Assembly: GCF_003590095.1 (NCBI RefSeq)
Contig: NC_039488.1
Span: 9,858,001-9,922,000 of the forward strand
Direction: 5' to 3'
Source of the DNA: Trichoplusia ni
Taxonomy: Eukaryota; Arthropoda; Insecta; Lepidoptera; Noctuidae
Length of the DNA stretch: 64,000 bases
Shown here: piece after piece, positions 19,833 to 32,602 of the stretch
Layout of the letters: every line of letters begins with the position of its first letter
Numbering within the stretch: the first letter of the stretch is position 1
Position numbers and translations under genes: made by a program
Notes under the pieces: generated by a model
The model's input: the letters and a program-made list of their open reading frames with translations, nothing else
Told to the model about the DNA's origin: nothing
Databases searched by the model: none

Positions 19833-21870
19833 CAATTAAGGTAGCCAATTTATTGAGCGGTGTTGACTTGTAGTGATCGTAGGATGTGATTTATAAATAA
19901 AAAGCCATAATAATGGAGAAGTGTGGAAGGTTAATCCAGATTTAAAAATAGAACATAGACATACATAATAATGTGTTACAAATTGGAATTCATAATGTTT
20001 TCCAAAACGTTGCTTCGTGTCGTATTACGAGTATTTATATTAATGGTTTATTTTTGTTTCAGGTACTTATATAATAATTGATTAGAGAAAAGGAACTGTA
20101 AACGTAAGTTGAAACGACAAATAAGTTTTGACAAGTAGTTAAAATTGTGATGGTAACTACTGTTATACTTAAAAGATAAGATTCAGGTTTTGGTTATTCG
20201 TGGGCGAATTCGACCAAGACGACCAACTCATGATTTAATCGATCCCGATTCATAGGCCTTATATTATTTAAATGAGAATAATTTTATCGGAAGTTACTAC
20301 TGCGTTCTTTAACTATTCGATCCGGTATATTCTTATTTAATTCCGTTGTACGTAGGAGTAAAAGTGATTTTCTTCGGGTTATCAGTAATACTTTTTAATA
20401 AAAAGCAACAGTATGTCAAAGCATCAGAGTATATTTATGCGGTGTACTTAAAATTCACTGTATCAGAATTATGATGCCATATGTCCAAATTATCAATATT
20501 TTCATATCACAATCAAATATTATTTCAACAAGTTTCGTCTCTTCCTAGAAAACACTGATCGGTTGAAAATTTATCGTGTACAGTGAATTTAACATTATAA
20601 ACCAATTAAATGCATCACTTAGATGGTACCGATATTAATACATTAATTTTTATTAATTGATTATTTAATTTTAAGTGTTATCTGGCGCATTAATTTATAT
20701 TTGTCAATCAAGTCATATTTCCGATTACTGATAGATATATTTGAGTTTTAAAAAAACAACGTAAATGTGATATACGAAATAGGAAAGTTGTTCCCGAAAT
20801 GTGTTTTTATAATACTTGTGCATAGGGAGTGCGTTGGGATCGAACCTGCATATAGTATAGAATCGTAAGGCCAACATTCAAAGAAAATATCAGCAAAATA
20901 TGCTAAAACTAAAATAAACATAATCAGCATCTGCCACAATACAAGTTTCCGTAACATTAGTTAAATTATAGGTCGTTTGCGGGCTTAGTTTTAAGCTAAA
21001 ATCCTAATTTCCTACTTGAGTTGAGACTTAGTTTAGCTACAATTTCGTTTACTAAACAACACCTATTAAGCGAATCCCTTTAGAGAATCCCCTTATGTTG
21101 TTAATTTTAGTCTATCAGGAATTCTTGCGGGTAACGTTTGGAGAGTTAGTATAGTTATTTGTCTCAAATTATTTAAGCATAAACAAGTACTGATTATGAC
21201 GTAAAAAATAAGAAATAATATACCTTTGAATTCGTTGTAAGAATATCGTTGGTATGGACGGCCAAGAAAGTGATAAAAAACATTTTTAGGGAAAAGTGAC
21301 TAACAGGTGATAGACCACTTCCCTGGACGGCCGATTTTAATAATAGATGGTGCATAAAAAAACAGTGAATACTTATTTCATTAAGCATGAAGTCATTTAC
21401 CAGAAAACTCTTGATTTCTACTTACAGCACAAACTTAAACAACATAACTAACAAACCAAGTCAGAACAAAGCAAAGTAGTAAAATTTAACTGCCGCACTG
21501 GTAACAAGTTAACTCCAAATGTTACTCTTGAGTTTGATGCTCCCAGACTTGGGACCAATTATTGAGAACGTTACGTAGTACCCGACCGCCGACCTCCTGA
21601 AATATTGACCTCTAAAGCCCATTAGAGTCCAGTTTGGACCCACGATAAGCCGAGTTTGACCGATTAAGGATATGGACCCCTGATTCGGGAGGAAACTCTA
21701 GATGGACTGTAATTTGGTTTGGTTCAATTGCTCTTGTTAATTGTTGCTTACTTTTATTTACGTTGAGTATTTTGTGAACAGAAATGTTCTATTTTTCTTG
21801 CTTATATTTTACAAATCATGATGAAGAGAATAAATTGAAATAATATGATTGAAATGAATTGCTGATCGTT
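19833..21870. other. Intergenic, nothing recognised
   Basis: AT-rich. A segment 20063-20103 lies between a TTTTTGTTTCAG acceptor and an AAC|GTAAGT donor but has no coding evidence. The stretch 21540-21720 is GC-richer without an identifiable element. Confidence 0.45.
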
Positions 21871-21989
21871 AGTCTCACTCAAACTCGATAACGGCTGCAC
21901 CGATTTGGCTTATTTTAGTCTTGAAATAATTGTGAACGTTCAGGGAAGGTTTAAACGGTGATAAAATATGGAAAAGTTGCAAAAAAAAA
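21871..21989 (+). repeat. Transposon fragment (CTGCACCGATTTGGCTTATT family)
   Basis: CTGCACCGATTTGGCTTATT, CTTGAAATAATTGTGAACGT and CAGGGAAGGTTTAAACGGTG match, with substitutions, a phrase common inside moth Helitrons and related repeats. No ends are preserved, so orientation and class are tentative. Confidence 0.5.
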
Positions 21990-24900
21990 TATTATTATGT
22001 ATAATATCTGCATTGTTATCATGTTAGTTGCGTTTGCCGGGACTAGTTACGTATAAAAGAGACTCACTTATTGAATTCTGTCCTTTTGAGAGTAATACCG
22101 GTAATACTATTGCAGCTATCAAAAAGAGATGTCGCTCTACACCGTGTAGCGCCGTCACGCTTCCACAACTGCAATAATAATTACTTTACGGAGTGGCGGT
22201 AGGTCTTCTGTATCTTAAGCGTAATTAAACATGAACTTGGCAGTGACATGATTAATACCAGAGATAGTAAGGGAACGACAACAAACGGAACATTTCCGTT
22301 TTAATAAGACTTATATGTGTTACATAATATGGAATAATTTCGAAAGAGTGATAATACTCTATCATTTTATGGGTGATGAAAATTATATAATTTATGAAAA
22401 TAATTATCCACACCAGTTATTGGTTGGCTGGTAGTGCTGGTGTTAGTGGAGTAGGTATCTGCACTGTACAAAAAATATTTTCTTAACTTCGATAATGTTC
22501 CTTTCTCGGGATTCACCCTTCTAATCCCTAATTGCTGTGTACGACGTGTACGTCAAGATTCTTAGTAATAGGTACGTACAAGTAATTCCGTTATCAGTAT
22601 AAACATCTATTTCACAATTACGATTAATTAGTAACCTATATTTAATGTTACCTTTAATTTTAGTATCAAGATACGTTTGTGCTGATGTTATTAAATGATA
22701 GGGTTACTAAGAATTTGTAATGTTTATCTGCCGGTTTATTTAATGTTGTTATTCTGTATATTTTTGATTAACTATCTTACTTAATTTTGATGTAGTTAGA
22801 TTATGTCAAGTAGTTACGAATTACATTTGTTTCCAAATTGAGTGAAAGTCTCCTAAAAATAATTTTCTTTCCCAAAGTAATTGAATTGTTATAAATGCAT
22901 TTGCGTGCGCTTTTGTGGTCAGTTACACCTATCATACCTGTAATCAACTGGAGTTGATCAAATACGAAAGCGTGGAAAATATAGAAATTACAAAATCAAT
23001 GTAAATTCTTAAGAGGAATTTCTTGGCGAGACGTTCGCCTAATTATCCGCCCACGTATAGAAGAAGCTACTATACGGCACACATCCAAAGAGAAATTGAC
23101 CTTGATTGTTGATTTAAAATTTCGAGGTCACTATAATATGACTATCCAAAAAAGTGTATTATAGAAATCATATAAAACTTTCGTGTCATCGGTCAGCTTT
23201 CAAATGTTCCGCGACTGGTCCACAAGGTTCAAAGGTCATTCATGACACCACACAACTCTTCACTCCTGCTTGGGATGCTATTATAATTCATTGTTTTGCC
23301 TTGTCTTGACGCGCAATCTCCATTGTTCCCGTACGTGTTGTCAAAGATAGTGTTTAGAAATAATGAGTCACTTCTATACAATCCGATGCGGAACCCATCT
23401 TGGTTACGGCAGACCTTTTTTAATATTTCTGCCGGTATGGAAGTTATGTTATAATTGCCGTTGCGTAAATTGTGCTCGTGATGGACTTATTTCTCCATTT
23501 CATTGACCTGCTAAGTAAAAAGTATTATTTATCTTTTACATTTTAAGGTTAGAAATTAATTTTATTTTCATATCTAGTGTATTCTGTCCCATTTCTGGAT
23601 AAAGTCTCGGTTCCTTCTTCCACTGCTGTCAGTTACTATTTTTCCTACGGAATCCAGCCGTTTAGTTCGTTAAAAGGATTGATAGACTTTTCTGTATTAT
23701 TTTTTTTATAATTCTTCCAACAAGTTTGTAAAATAAAGATGTCATTAGCCTGTTTAAAAAAGTAACGTTACTCGACATAATTTCTTGATCGTGTGCCATC
23801 CTTTAGTGTGTCACTGTCGAGTTCATTCGTATTCCTTTATGCGTACCAACTGTACTACAGTGAGAGTCTCGAGTCTTGACTCATTCTTCAAGACACAATG
23901 TCCGTAAGCACATCTTATTGTGCCCGTCTGATGTCTACAATTGATAAATGGACACTCTCGCTTCCTCCTCCGTCGAGATTGTGAGATTTACTCTCATTGT
24001 TAACATTGAGTGTTGATTCAATGATAATGATGTTTACCGGCCTCACTTTACTTTTTTAGACAGGGCAAATATTTCTTTACTGTTGTTGTGACGTTTTTTG
24101 GCGTATTGATAGATGCAGATAAAAGTCTCGCTTTCAATTTTGTATGGCTGTTTATAGAACATTTAGTATCCGAAATTAACTTTCAAATCACAAAGCAGAC
24201 TTTCAAATAATTACAGATGATGGGTTTAGTAAAAAACTCACTTATAGTTTGTGTACGTATATCAAAAATGCATACATACCTACGTAAAAGATACGTATAT
24301 GCAGTTCTTCTATTCGTTGATTGTTGAAATGAAAGGAAATACCTGCTGTGAGTTTCGTACCTAGCCACAAGATTTCGTTGATAGTTCGTGTTGAACTACG
24401 CACCCACGGAACAGAGCCTGAGTAATTTATCGTTTCGTGCAACAGACCAAGTAACACAAGGTCAAAACGCCTTCGAATGTCACCCAACACACCATTGTTT
24501 CATTATTCCGTCTGTCACTACACAGGTATATCAACGATGAGTAACTTTCAACAACACACGTCTTAAAAGAGTCAAATGGGTCTTTCGATAATAAATAAAC
24601 CTATATTATATAAATAAGATAACTTCAATCGTTAGCGATATCATAATCCATTTTACCGTGGAATTGATTGAAGATTTAATCAAACAAATGCATGATATAA
24701 ATTATAATGAGTGTTTGCTTTTCGAAATGGTACCGTGAAATAAAGCGATTTACCATAAGAGCGTGTGTGGAAATAACAAAAAGAAACGCTGAACCGTTAT
24801 GGCCTCGACTCAATATGTAGAATCTTGCTTTGACCGTGGCTCCGCTCGCGTACCGTTACCGCCTGACCATTCGTACATTCGTATTGTATTGTTCTTGTGT

Positions 24901-25879
24901 AGTATTCATGTGACGTATTGACTGTTATTAGGTAAGTGACCGATTACTAATGAATTTTCATACGTATCAGTGATGTTCAATTGCTAGAAACGATCAGTCA
25001 CAGCTGATCAAAATCAGAATGAAATCAACAAAGTACGCATCCTACTAGGTCTTTAAGTACAAATTTTGCAAAGTGAGGAAGAAAGACGGCTTTCTACATG
25101 TATGTAGAAGGGTGTAGCGTGTTATCTCTTTTCTGCAACTGTACATCTGGAAGAGATGGCGATAGACTAATAATGCAGTTAATAGGCACAATAGAATGAC
25201 TAATTTCGTTAGAATCAATAATTTAGCTACACAGTGCAAATCTGCCATTAGACCTGAAAAGTAATATGAAATTAGGAGTCAATAAACATCTCACTCCAAA
25301 GCTGAGTGCTGCGTCAGAATAATGCAAATTAACGAGCGTTGAACTTGTTCAATGAAAATAAAAGATTTTAGACTTTTAAGCCAAGTTTATGATTTTCATG
25401 TTATAAAACAATCGATAAATACATGAATATTAAAAAATGCTAAATTTCCATGTTTAAGTTTTCAACAGTCGAAGAAGGAATGATCACCTACTTTATTTAA
25501 TGAGAAATAATTATATTATTGGACGTTAAGCAAATAACCTGATGTAAATGGAACAAATTAAAACCACTTTAGTGATATGATCGTTAACCTAGAACTATAA
25601 AAGTTAAATCAATTAAGTATATTGAATTAATATTCAACTTTAGGAATTGTGCACGGCGTTTTACCATTTTGAGTACTTTTTATTTCCAGTTATGGTACAT
25701 TTTACATTGATATTGTAAAAACAAAAGTTTGTGGCTGGACTTATTTTGCTAAATTTGGACGAAGATAAGCTGACAAGCTGACAAGCTGTATTATTTGTAC
25801 GAAAATATGTAAATAGTGCTCCATTGGGATGATTAAGGAAAAGGATATCTTATAAACCGCAACGCCCGGGACGTAGCTA
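21990..25879. other. Intergenic, nothing strongly supported
   Basis: About 3.9 kb of mostly AT-rich DNA. A GC-richer patch at 24820-24935 ends at TTATTAG|GTAAGT and could be a non-coding exon end on the plus strand. Near 25767-25788 the unit ACAAGCTG is repeated three times. No gene called. Confidence 0.45.
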
Positions 25880-25950
25880 GTTTTTAGGGTTTCGCAACCA
25901 AAGAGTAAAAATGAAACCCAATTTGTAAAGAATCCTCCGACTCGCACTTG
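25880..25950 (-). repeat. Dispersed repeat copy (TTTTTAGGGTTTCGCAACC ... CCGACTCGCACTTG)
   Basis: It begins TTTTTAGGGTTTCGCAACCA and ends TCCGACTCGCACTTG, the reverse of the ACCCTAAAAA family at 10238 joined to the GCGAGTC module seen at 17655. The two modules occur in one unit here, showing that those fragments belong to a single family. Confidence 0.55.
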
Positions 25951-27462
25951 TCTTATTATCGGCAGTAGGTACGAGTACCAAGCATTTTTAAAAGAGTTAC
26001 TACGATCAGAAATGCCATAGCTTTTACTATGCCGAACACGCTATAAGCATTGAATGAAATCATTTGCATAGCTTGAACGTGTTTGCGGGCACGTCACAAA
26101 CATGTCGATACAATAGTTTTTGCTAAAGTTCAATTTAACTAGTTATCCAACTAGTTCCTTCATATACCAACTACATAGTTGAAGTTATATAGAATTAGGT
26201 ATATTTGTGTGTAACGACGTAGTTAGACGAAGTTAATTTGCCACGCAAGGTTGTCTGTAAGACATCGTTTGTTACGTTAATATAAACTCTTCTTGCTATA
26301 TTTTATGTTGGTACTACTATGATTAGCCTTCTACGAATTTCGTTCACAACGCCTATATTTATCTAGGCCATAGAATGTTACTCGCAAACCTTTTTACACA
26401 AAATTGAGCAAAAAGCAAAAGTATGGAAAATAGGTTAACACACAACAAACAGAATACGCTGGTGATTTGTATAAAATAACGTTAAGCCCTCTTCAGGCGC
26501 CTCTAAATACAACCCTCAGTATACAAACCTAAACTCCTTAGCTGAATATCGGCAAACAATACCGCGTTCCTTCCCGACAAACTCTATCATAGTAATGATC
26601 ATTTGAAATTTAAATGTGTAAATTCTCTTCGTCCCAAATCTACGTAGGTTTTGACCTACAAAGACTTATGAATATTTTGTCAGTATAATCTCCGGTGGAG
26701 GTTCTAAGTTTACGATCAAAGCTCTTGATATAGACCCATGAAGATACACAGGGCATGCAAGTAAACAGACTCGAAAACAAGAATCGCTGAAGACAACCAA
26801 CGAGTGACAGATATTGTCCCTACTTAATAAATAAAAGTGTGTAAAATGCGTTTATATCTTTACCATTTCTATATAGTTACATGTTGTAGTTTGAACAGGA
26901 AATTTATTTCGAGTCGAACGCACACTTCCGTATCTGCTTTTAAAACTATGTATGCCCCATTTAGCTTTAGTAGGTCAAGTACGTATAGTGAACAATGTTA
27001 TGTCTGGGTATTATATAATGAAGAACAATGCTTCATCAAAGTATTTATCACATTACGTGCACTTTTTGAAATCCAGAAATTTATTGATATCAGCTGACTC
27101 ACTTCAGCTGATAAAATTTTGTACGTTACTTTATTTTTCTTTACGTGAAATCATTATTTTCAAAAAAAAAAAATATGTCTGCTTTTATTTTTCGCAATAC
27201 CTTAGTGCTACCAAAAGTCTACAAAATACCCGATCCTTGAAAGGCTTACTTCACAAGATTTTCATGTTTACAAAGGAAACACAACTTCAGGAACTGGTTA
27301 GTACTTCGCTATTTGAAGGATACTTGGTGCAAGTATTTTAATTAGTTTAAGTGCAATAAATAAAATGAAAGCTATTTGCTACTCCGGAAATGTCTTGTTC
27401 TGAGTGTTTTATGTAGCATTTTTAGCTTATTAGTACCTATTTTAAAAATGTTTCTTTTATAA
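25951..27462. other. Intergenic, nothing recognised
   Basis: It contains a 129-codon plus frame (26952-27341) with AT-driven composition and no family resemblance, which I do not call. A short inverted pattern around ACTAGTT occurs near 26140. Confidence 0.5.
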
Positions 27463-27600
27463 ATTTATTTATTTATTTAATAATTTATGTACACACACAA
27501 GAAGTCTTAAAAGTAACATAACATATGTAAATACAAATGATGTACAAGGGTACTGCTTATTTCTTAAGAAATCTCTGCCAGCAGAGTTTAGTTTTGTTCG
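27463..27600 (-). mobile_element. Degenerate LINE 3' end
   Basis: On the minus strand the order CAGAGATTTCTTAAGAAATAAG, CCTTGTACATC and a TTATTAAATAAATAAAT tail follows the 3' end of a common moth LINE that reads GAGATCTCTTAGAGATAAGTCC...TTGTACATT...AATAAA. Diverged, no intact coding. Confidence 0.45.
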
Positions 27601-28178
27601 CATTTCTAATATTTCACTTCTTAGAGTATTGGGGTTCGTTACTCTTTCACGCAAAACTATTTGTAGGGCAGTTTTTAGGGATTAGACTTTAAGAGCGAAG
27701 CGAATATCAATCACGGAATTAAAAATTGTAATGTTTTTACGATACATAATGCAATTAACAATTATTGCAATATTTATATTAACCCTTTTAGCATTTAAAC
27801 TTGGAGATTTTCGAACAACAGAATCGCTGTGTAAATTAAAACATTTAAAACCTAGTTATGATACTTAGCCAAAGGACATCAATAAAGCAATAACTTAGTT
27901 AGTTGTTCATTTTACATTGTAATGTAAGTAGAAACAGGTGTGTCGCTACAACTGTTAATTATGTATAATCAATAAGGAATCTATATGATACGCTTGGCTA
28001 CTCAATGCCACACCTTGTTGGTAGTTTCTGACAATTGTAATAAAACGTACTTACATTTCTTAATTAAATAAAACTACCTATTCATTTTATGTACATACAT
28101 ATCTGTGTAAGTATAAAAAAGCAAGAAGCGAAAATAGAATATTAGGAATCTTAAATTCCATTTTTTAAAGCCCACATA

Positions 28179-28245
28179 TTAGAGCATTGATCACCTCTAA
28201 TCGTCAACCAGCAGCCGTGGTGATTACTGGTGATCAATGCTCTAA
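28179..28245. ncRNA. microRNA-precursor-like hairpin (candidate)
   Basis: Arms 28179-28195 and 28229-28245 pair perfectly over 17 bp. After a 2x2 internal loop, five more pairs form (TAATC 28198-28202 with GATTA 28222-28226), leaving a 19-base terminal loop. Total 67 bases, with arms near 24 bases each, the size and shape of an animal pre-miRNA. The sequence matches no miRNA I can recall, and the strand cannot be decided. The alternative is a short foldback repeat. Confidence 0.35.
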
Positions 28246-29525
28246 ACCTTCCCGACGTGGTACAAAGCCTGTGCTCAGCACTGTTTAATCTTGTATTTCT
28301 GACAATATTTTTAAATTGTCTTAGAAATTAATAAAACACGTAACTTTTACTTGTTTCAAAACAACGTCTCTTCAATAAAAATGCTTTACTCGTAAATTTA
28401 TTGTTTGCGCACAAAATTCTAATTTGAAACCAGTCGAGTAAACCCAGATAATTACAATACCTTATTATTTTACGCACAGTTTCAACGCTCTGTTAGTCAA
28501 AACGCTTTAATTACTATATACGTAGTCCCACTCGTAGTAACAAGGGGTAATTTAGACGTTGATTGATATGAAATACTTACGTGAATTTATTGTATTATTA
28601 GCTAAGAAGTCTTCAAGCTATATGAATATATAATAGTGACTATACCACTTGTTATATATGTACACATGCTTGTTAACTAGTTCACATTTTAAAGGTAGAG
28701 TTTTTGCTTACGACTGTCCGGGTATTTCGTGTTTTATATTATAATTATACGCAGCACATTTTACATACACATTATTTCAACATCGTACTTAATCTGTGTT
28801 GTTAGGATTAAAATTATTTCAAGGTATTATTATTTTTATGTATAAGAGAATAATTTGTTCTGTTCCCCCACTTATCAGTATTATAGTAAATTAATACTTT
28901 TACCATTACCTAATCGACACGATTTATAAATTAAATACTGATACCAATTAGATATCATAATTAATGAGGCTAATTAAAACATAAATAAACACAACGTTTA
29001 AAAGGCAAATTTACAAAAAAATATACAATAGTAATTCTCACTGAATTAATAAATGATCTTATGCCATTACATCATCTGTGAGCAATAATTATCCACACGA
29101 TTCCTTCATAAACAGGCCGGCATCGTGTGAACACACACATAAATCTCAGCCCAACAATTGATTGCCGATGTAGACAGCAAGATTACTTCCATTCAATAGT
29201 CATAATACCGAAATACGGTAGCGTATAATATAATTTACAATACTCTATTTAACAATTAAAACAATAAGTCAGGTGTTTTTATATACAGGTATGCGTTTAA
29301 TAGATGTAATAAATCGTGACAAAAATTGGCTGAGCACACGTGGAAGAGTCAAATGAATAGTTAAAGATTTTCCTGTGAATGTGTCTGTATAATGTTCAGT
29401 ATGTAGAATATTATTATAGTAGATTTGACCTAGGATGGTGATGATCTATTTGACTGATTGAATGTCCATACTTGTATCCGTTGGGTATTTATGCCAAATT
29501 GGATCTCACACTTTTTTCTCGCTCA
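28246..29525. other. Intergenic, nothing recognised
   Basis: AT-rich with no supported frame or repeat. Confidence 0.5.
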
Positions 29526-29600
29526 CTTTCCGTACCCAAAGGGTAAAAACACAAATTATTACTAAGACTCCGCTTCTGTCCGTTTGTCCAACCGCCTGCT
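29526..29600 (-). repeat. Dispersed repeat copy 2 (reverse of the 10238 family)
   Basis: CGTACCCAAAGGGTAAAAAC, ATTACTAAGACTCCGCT and CTGTCCGTTTGTCC follow, in reverse orientation, the same order of blocks as the family at 10238. Confidence 0.6.
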
Positions 29601-32419
29601 TTAATCTTGAAATAAATAATATAAATAAGAATTGAGGTGAAGCAAGGATTGGTACGATTATAAATTTAGGATTAACTATTTTTATGAAATTTGTTTAGGC
29701 CTTTTGTACGGACACTCACTTGACCGGTTTTATTTTATTAAGGTTAATATTTCGTTCACGTTAACCTACCCTTATTCTATTCTAAAATAAGTCTGAATAA
29801 CTATTCCCGTGTTAGAAATCTTAATGAACTTGTGTTAAAACGTAGTCGTGTACGAAATTATTTGATGTAACGCCGGCATGTAGCGCCGAAACGTGTGCCG
29901 GGAGCGTTTGCCAAGGCCGCTGCCATTGACCGCTCGCCTAGTCTTGCTGCTCATTAATAAACATTTTATACTCATTGTAATAATAACTAAACCGGTTTAG
30001 AAATGTGTGTCGGACGATTTTCGTCTATTAGCATTTTTGTGTTTACGAAATCTCGAATAAAATGTTTTCTTATAAGTGGGACACTTGAATTGGTGTTTAG
30101 ATTTATGATAACATATTTTATGTTTATAGATATATGCCTTTTTCCTTATTTGGAATGTTTTTTACGTGGCATACTGTTCTCATGGTTGTCGCATATTTTT
30201 ATACGACAAAAATACGGAACGGAAATAAAGAAATGGATTTGAATATTTATTTTTGTTTCTAATTCCACTTGAAGGACTGGGAAAAACACTTGCCCTAGAA
30301 AAGGAAAAATGGAAAGCAGCAGTGGGACAACATGGCTTTTTGACGATTATACCTAATAATAATCTGAATGGCTTGAATTAAAAAAAAATCTTCTAAGTAT
30401 AGGTATTACTCATTAGAATAAATTTTGATAAACTAATTCTAATGATAAAATTATCAAATCATTTTCATTAGCGTTATCTTAAACATTTTCAGCGTTTGTC
30501 TGTGGCGAATAACGATTTTAATGATAACGCAGTTATTTTATTATCACTGTTACTTAATTTTAATTAAATAACAGTTTTGGATCACTGATTTTGTAATGGT
30601 CCCTTATATGTTAATATGGTTGCCTAATGGTATGTCAAAACACGTGCCAAATAAAAACTTCTTCTCAAACATCTAGAACAAACGAAGATCAGAATAAAGT
30701 TTTAAGTTAATTGGAAGTAAAGTGATATCACAAAGAATTCAGAAACAAATAAATTCATATTAATTAATAAACCTCCGTTGCTCAACCGGCTAGTTCAAGA
30801 CAAAAATGGCCGTCGCATTAATGAGTTTCTTTTCAAACTTGTCCATAATAGGAAACCTGTTAAATATACACCGTTACGTGCGTCGTCAACGGAGGCATCT
30901 TGTATAATGTTCGCTTTATTGGATTAGGCTGCTCGTTGCTCGGCCATTGACATAAGCAGGCTGTTTGGATGTTCCGCTACGACTAATAACCTTCAGTTTT
31001 TCAACCTTGTTACTTTTGTTTTCGTAGTTCTGTTCTGACAAAATTGATGCCTACTGTAGATGTCGTACTGTTAATTTATTAAGTGTTTTCCTTTTCTGTC
31101 ACAGTTTTGTGAATTCTGTTTTAGTTAATGTCACACTCTACATCATTTTTCAGATCATTGATGGCTGGAAAACGTAACGTTTTTGGACTAATCCTTTATA
31201 TTGTCGATAGCAGCTGGAGTCAGTGCAAATATTATATTATTACTAACAGATAAACTGCAGGTTTTCTAAGTTACCTCATCGATATTAATATCTACCTGCA
31301 CCTCATCAAGCAAAGGTCCGCTGGCACGGCCTTGAGCTGGATAATCTTCCTGTGCATAATAATATAAATGTTCATTCCATTCCATACTTGGTTTGGTCTC
31401 AGGTAGCCTACCTACCTAAGATGACTTCATCTTCATATCTACTTTTCATATAATTGCACATGTAGACGTTGAATTAGTTTTGCAATCCAATTGAGTATTC
31501 GCAACAGCTTGGGATGTTTTCATTGACGTTGAATTATGATGAATGCATTCATTGTGTGCACTTATTATTACGTTCGACCTTTTGTTCGGGGGAAATTATC
31601 GCGTTGCGTAATCTCCATTGTAGTGTTGGCGGGTACCGATTATAACTGTTTCCGATTCTTTATATTTGGAGGTGGGATTTGATTGTACGTATTATTGAAA
31701 TGATCTGTACTGTTATCCTTGTGATGTGTAGGTATTTCATTCGTTTCCTTTAAGGCTAACGGTAATCGTATCATCAGTTACAGTCGTCGGTTGTGTGCGA
31801 ATGATTCAAGGCTAAATATATTATTAAGATTTAAATTTGACCTATTTCGAAATGGATGACATTTAAGATGTGAATGCGGAAAAGACTGTCTTTTCTCATT
31901 TTTTGAAGTCAAGCTGCAACTATCTGCACATACTTTCTTATTAAACAAACATTTACTTTATTGTAACTTATAATAAACTAAGAAAAATTTATAACAACGA
32001 ATCGAGTAATACCCAAACGAAACCTTTTAGCGTTGATAGTGTAGATAAACGTGGAATCAAGTAAGAGCTTAACGCACTCACATTAGTCACAAGCCTACAT
32101 AAATCAACATCTAACGACATTTTCATGTAACTGTCACTTGTTCGAAATGTCAGCCTATAAATTATGTATCACATTTATTTCCGTAATTATATTTCTGTAT
32201 CTGTCTTTATATAGCGTGTTGGTGAAGACATATTTTCAAGGCAATCGTTCTGTGTAAATTTAGGTCCTATTTGCAGGTGGGAAAATGAGTCTAGAAATTA
32301 GGAGATTTCTTCTGCTTCTTCGTAAAAGGAAATAGAAAAATTAAGATAGTCATGTACTTTTAAAATTGGGTTTAGAAGACGGATATGAGCCAGATTGCCA
32401 AGGAAGCGTTAGTTGTACT
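29601..32419. other. Intergenic, nothing strongly supported
   Basis: The patch 29865-29945 is GC-rich (CGCCGGCATG, CGGGAGCG) and could be a conserved element. 30285-30345 reads as a short LINE-like frame (KEKWKAAVGQ) too small to call. No gene. Confidence 0.45.
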
Positions 32420-32602
32420 AGGATTACAAAGCGTCATCGCGGTAGTTTGCATTGCGTCCCCGTGGTCTCAGTTACAAGGGAAGGGTGAAGCACTCCGGTG
32501 GTTTTAGCCGGTAGGAGTCCGGCTCACCTCTCCGCCTTCCCCAGGGCGGAGAAAGTCCATGAGAATTTCCCCGGAAAAAAAAAAAAAAGGATTACAAAGC
32601 GT
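32420..32602 (+). mobile_element. 5'-truncated R1-like LINE 3' end with exact 15-bp target-site duplication
   Basis: The insert (32435-32587) is GC-rich and contains GGTGGTTTTAGCCGGTAGGAG, CCGGCTCACC and GAATTTCCCCGGAAA, then a long A run. I know this order from 3' UTRs of moth R1-clade LINEs. It is flanked by AGGATTACAAAGCGT at 32420-32434 and 32588-32602, the duplication left by target-primed insertion. An exact 15-base match implies a recent event. Only the 3' UTR was copied. Confidence 0.85.

Noticed and set aside
20063..20103. 41-base segment between an acceptor and a donor consensus
   Set aside because: Stops in all useful frames and no conservation evidence; too weak to list as an exon.
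26952..27341. 129-codon plus frame, the longest unexplained desert ORF
   Set aside because: AT-driven composition (Ile, Lys, Phe, Leu), passes through an A10 run, and no motif or splice support.
30285..30345. LINE-like C-terminal peptide (KEKWKAAVGQ)
   Set aside because: Too short and without tail or flanking duplication to separate from chance.
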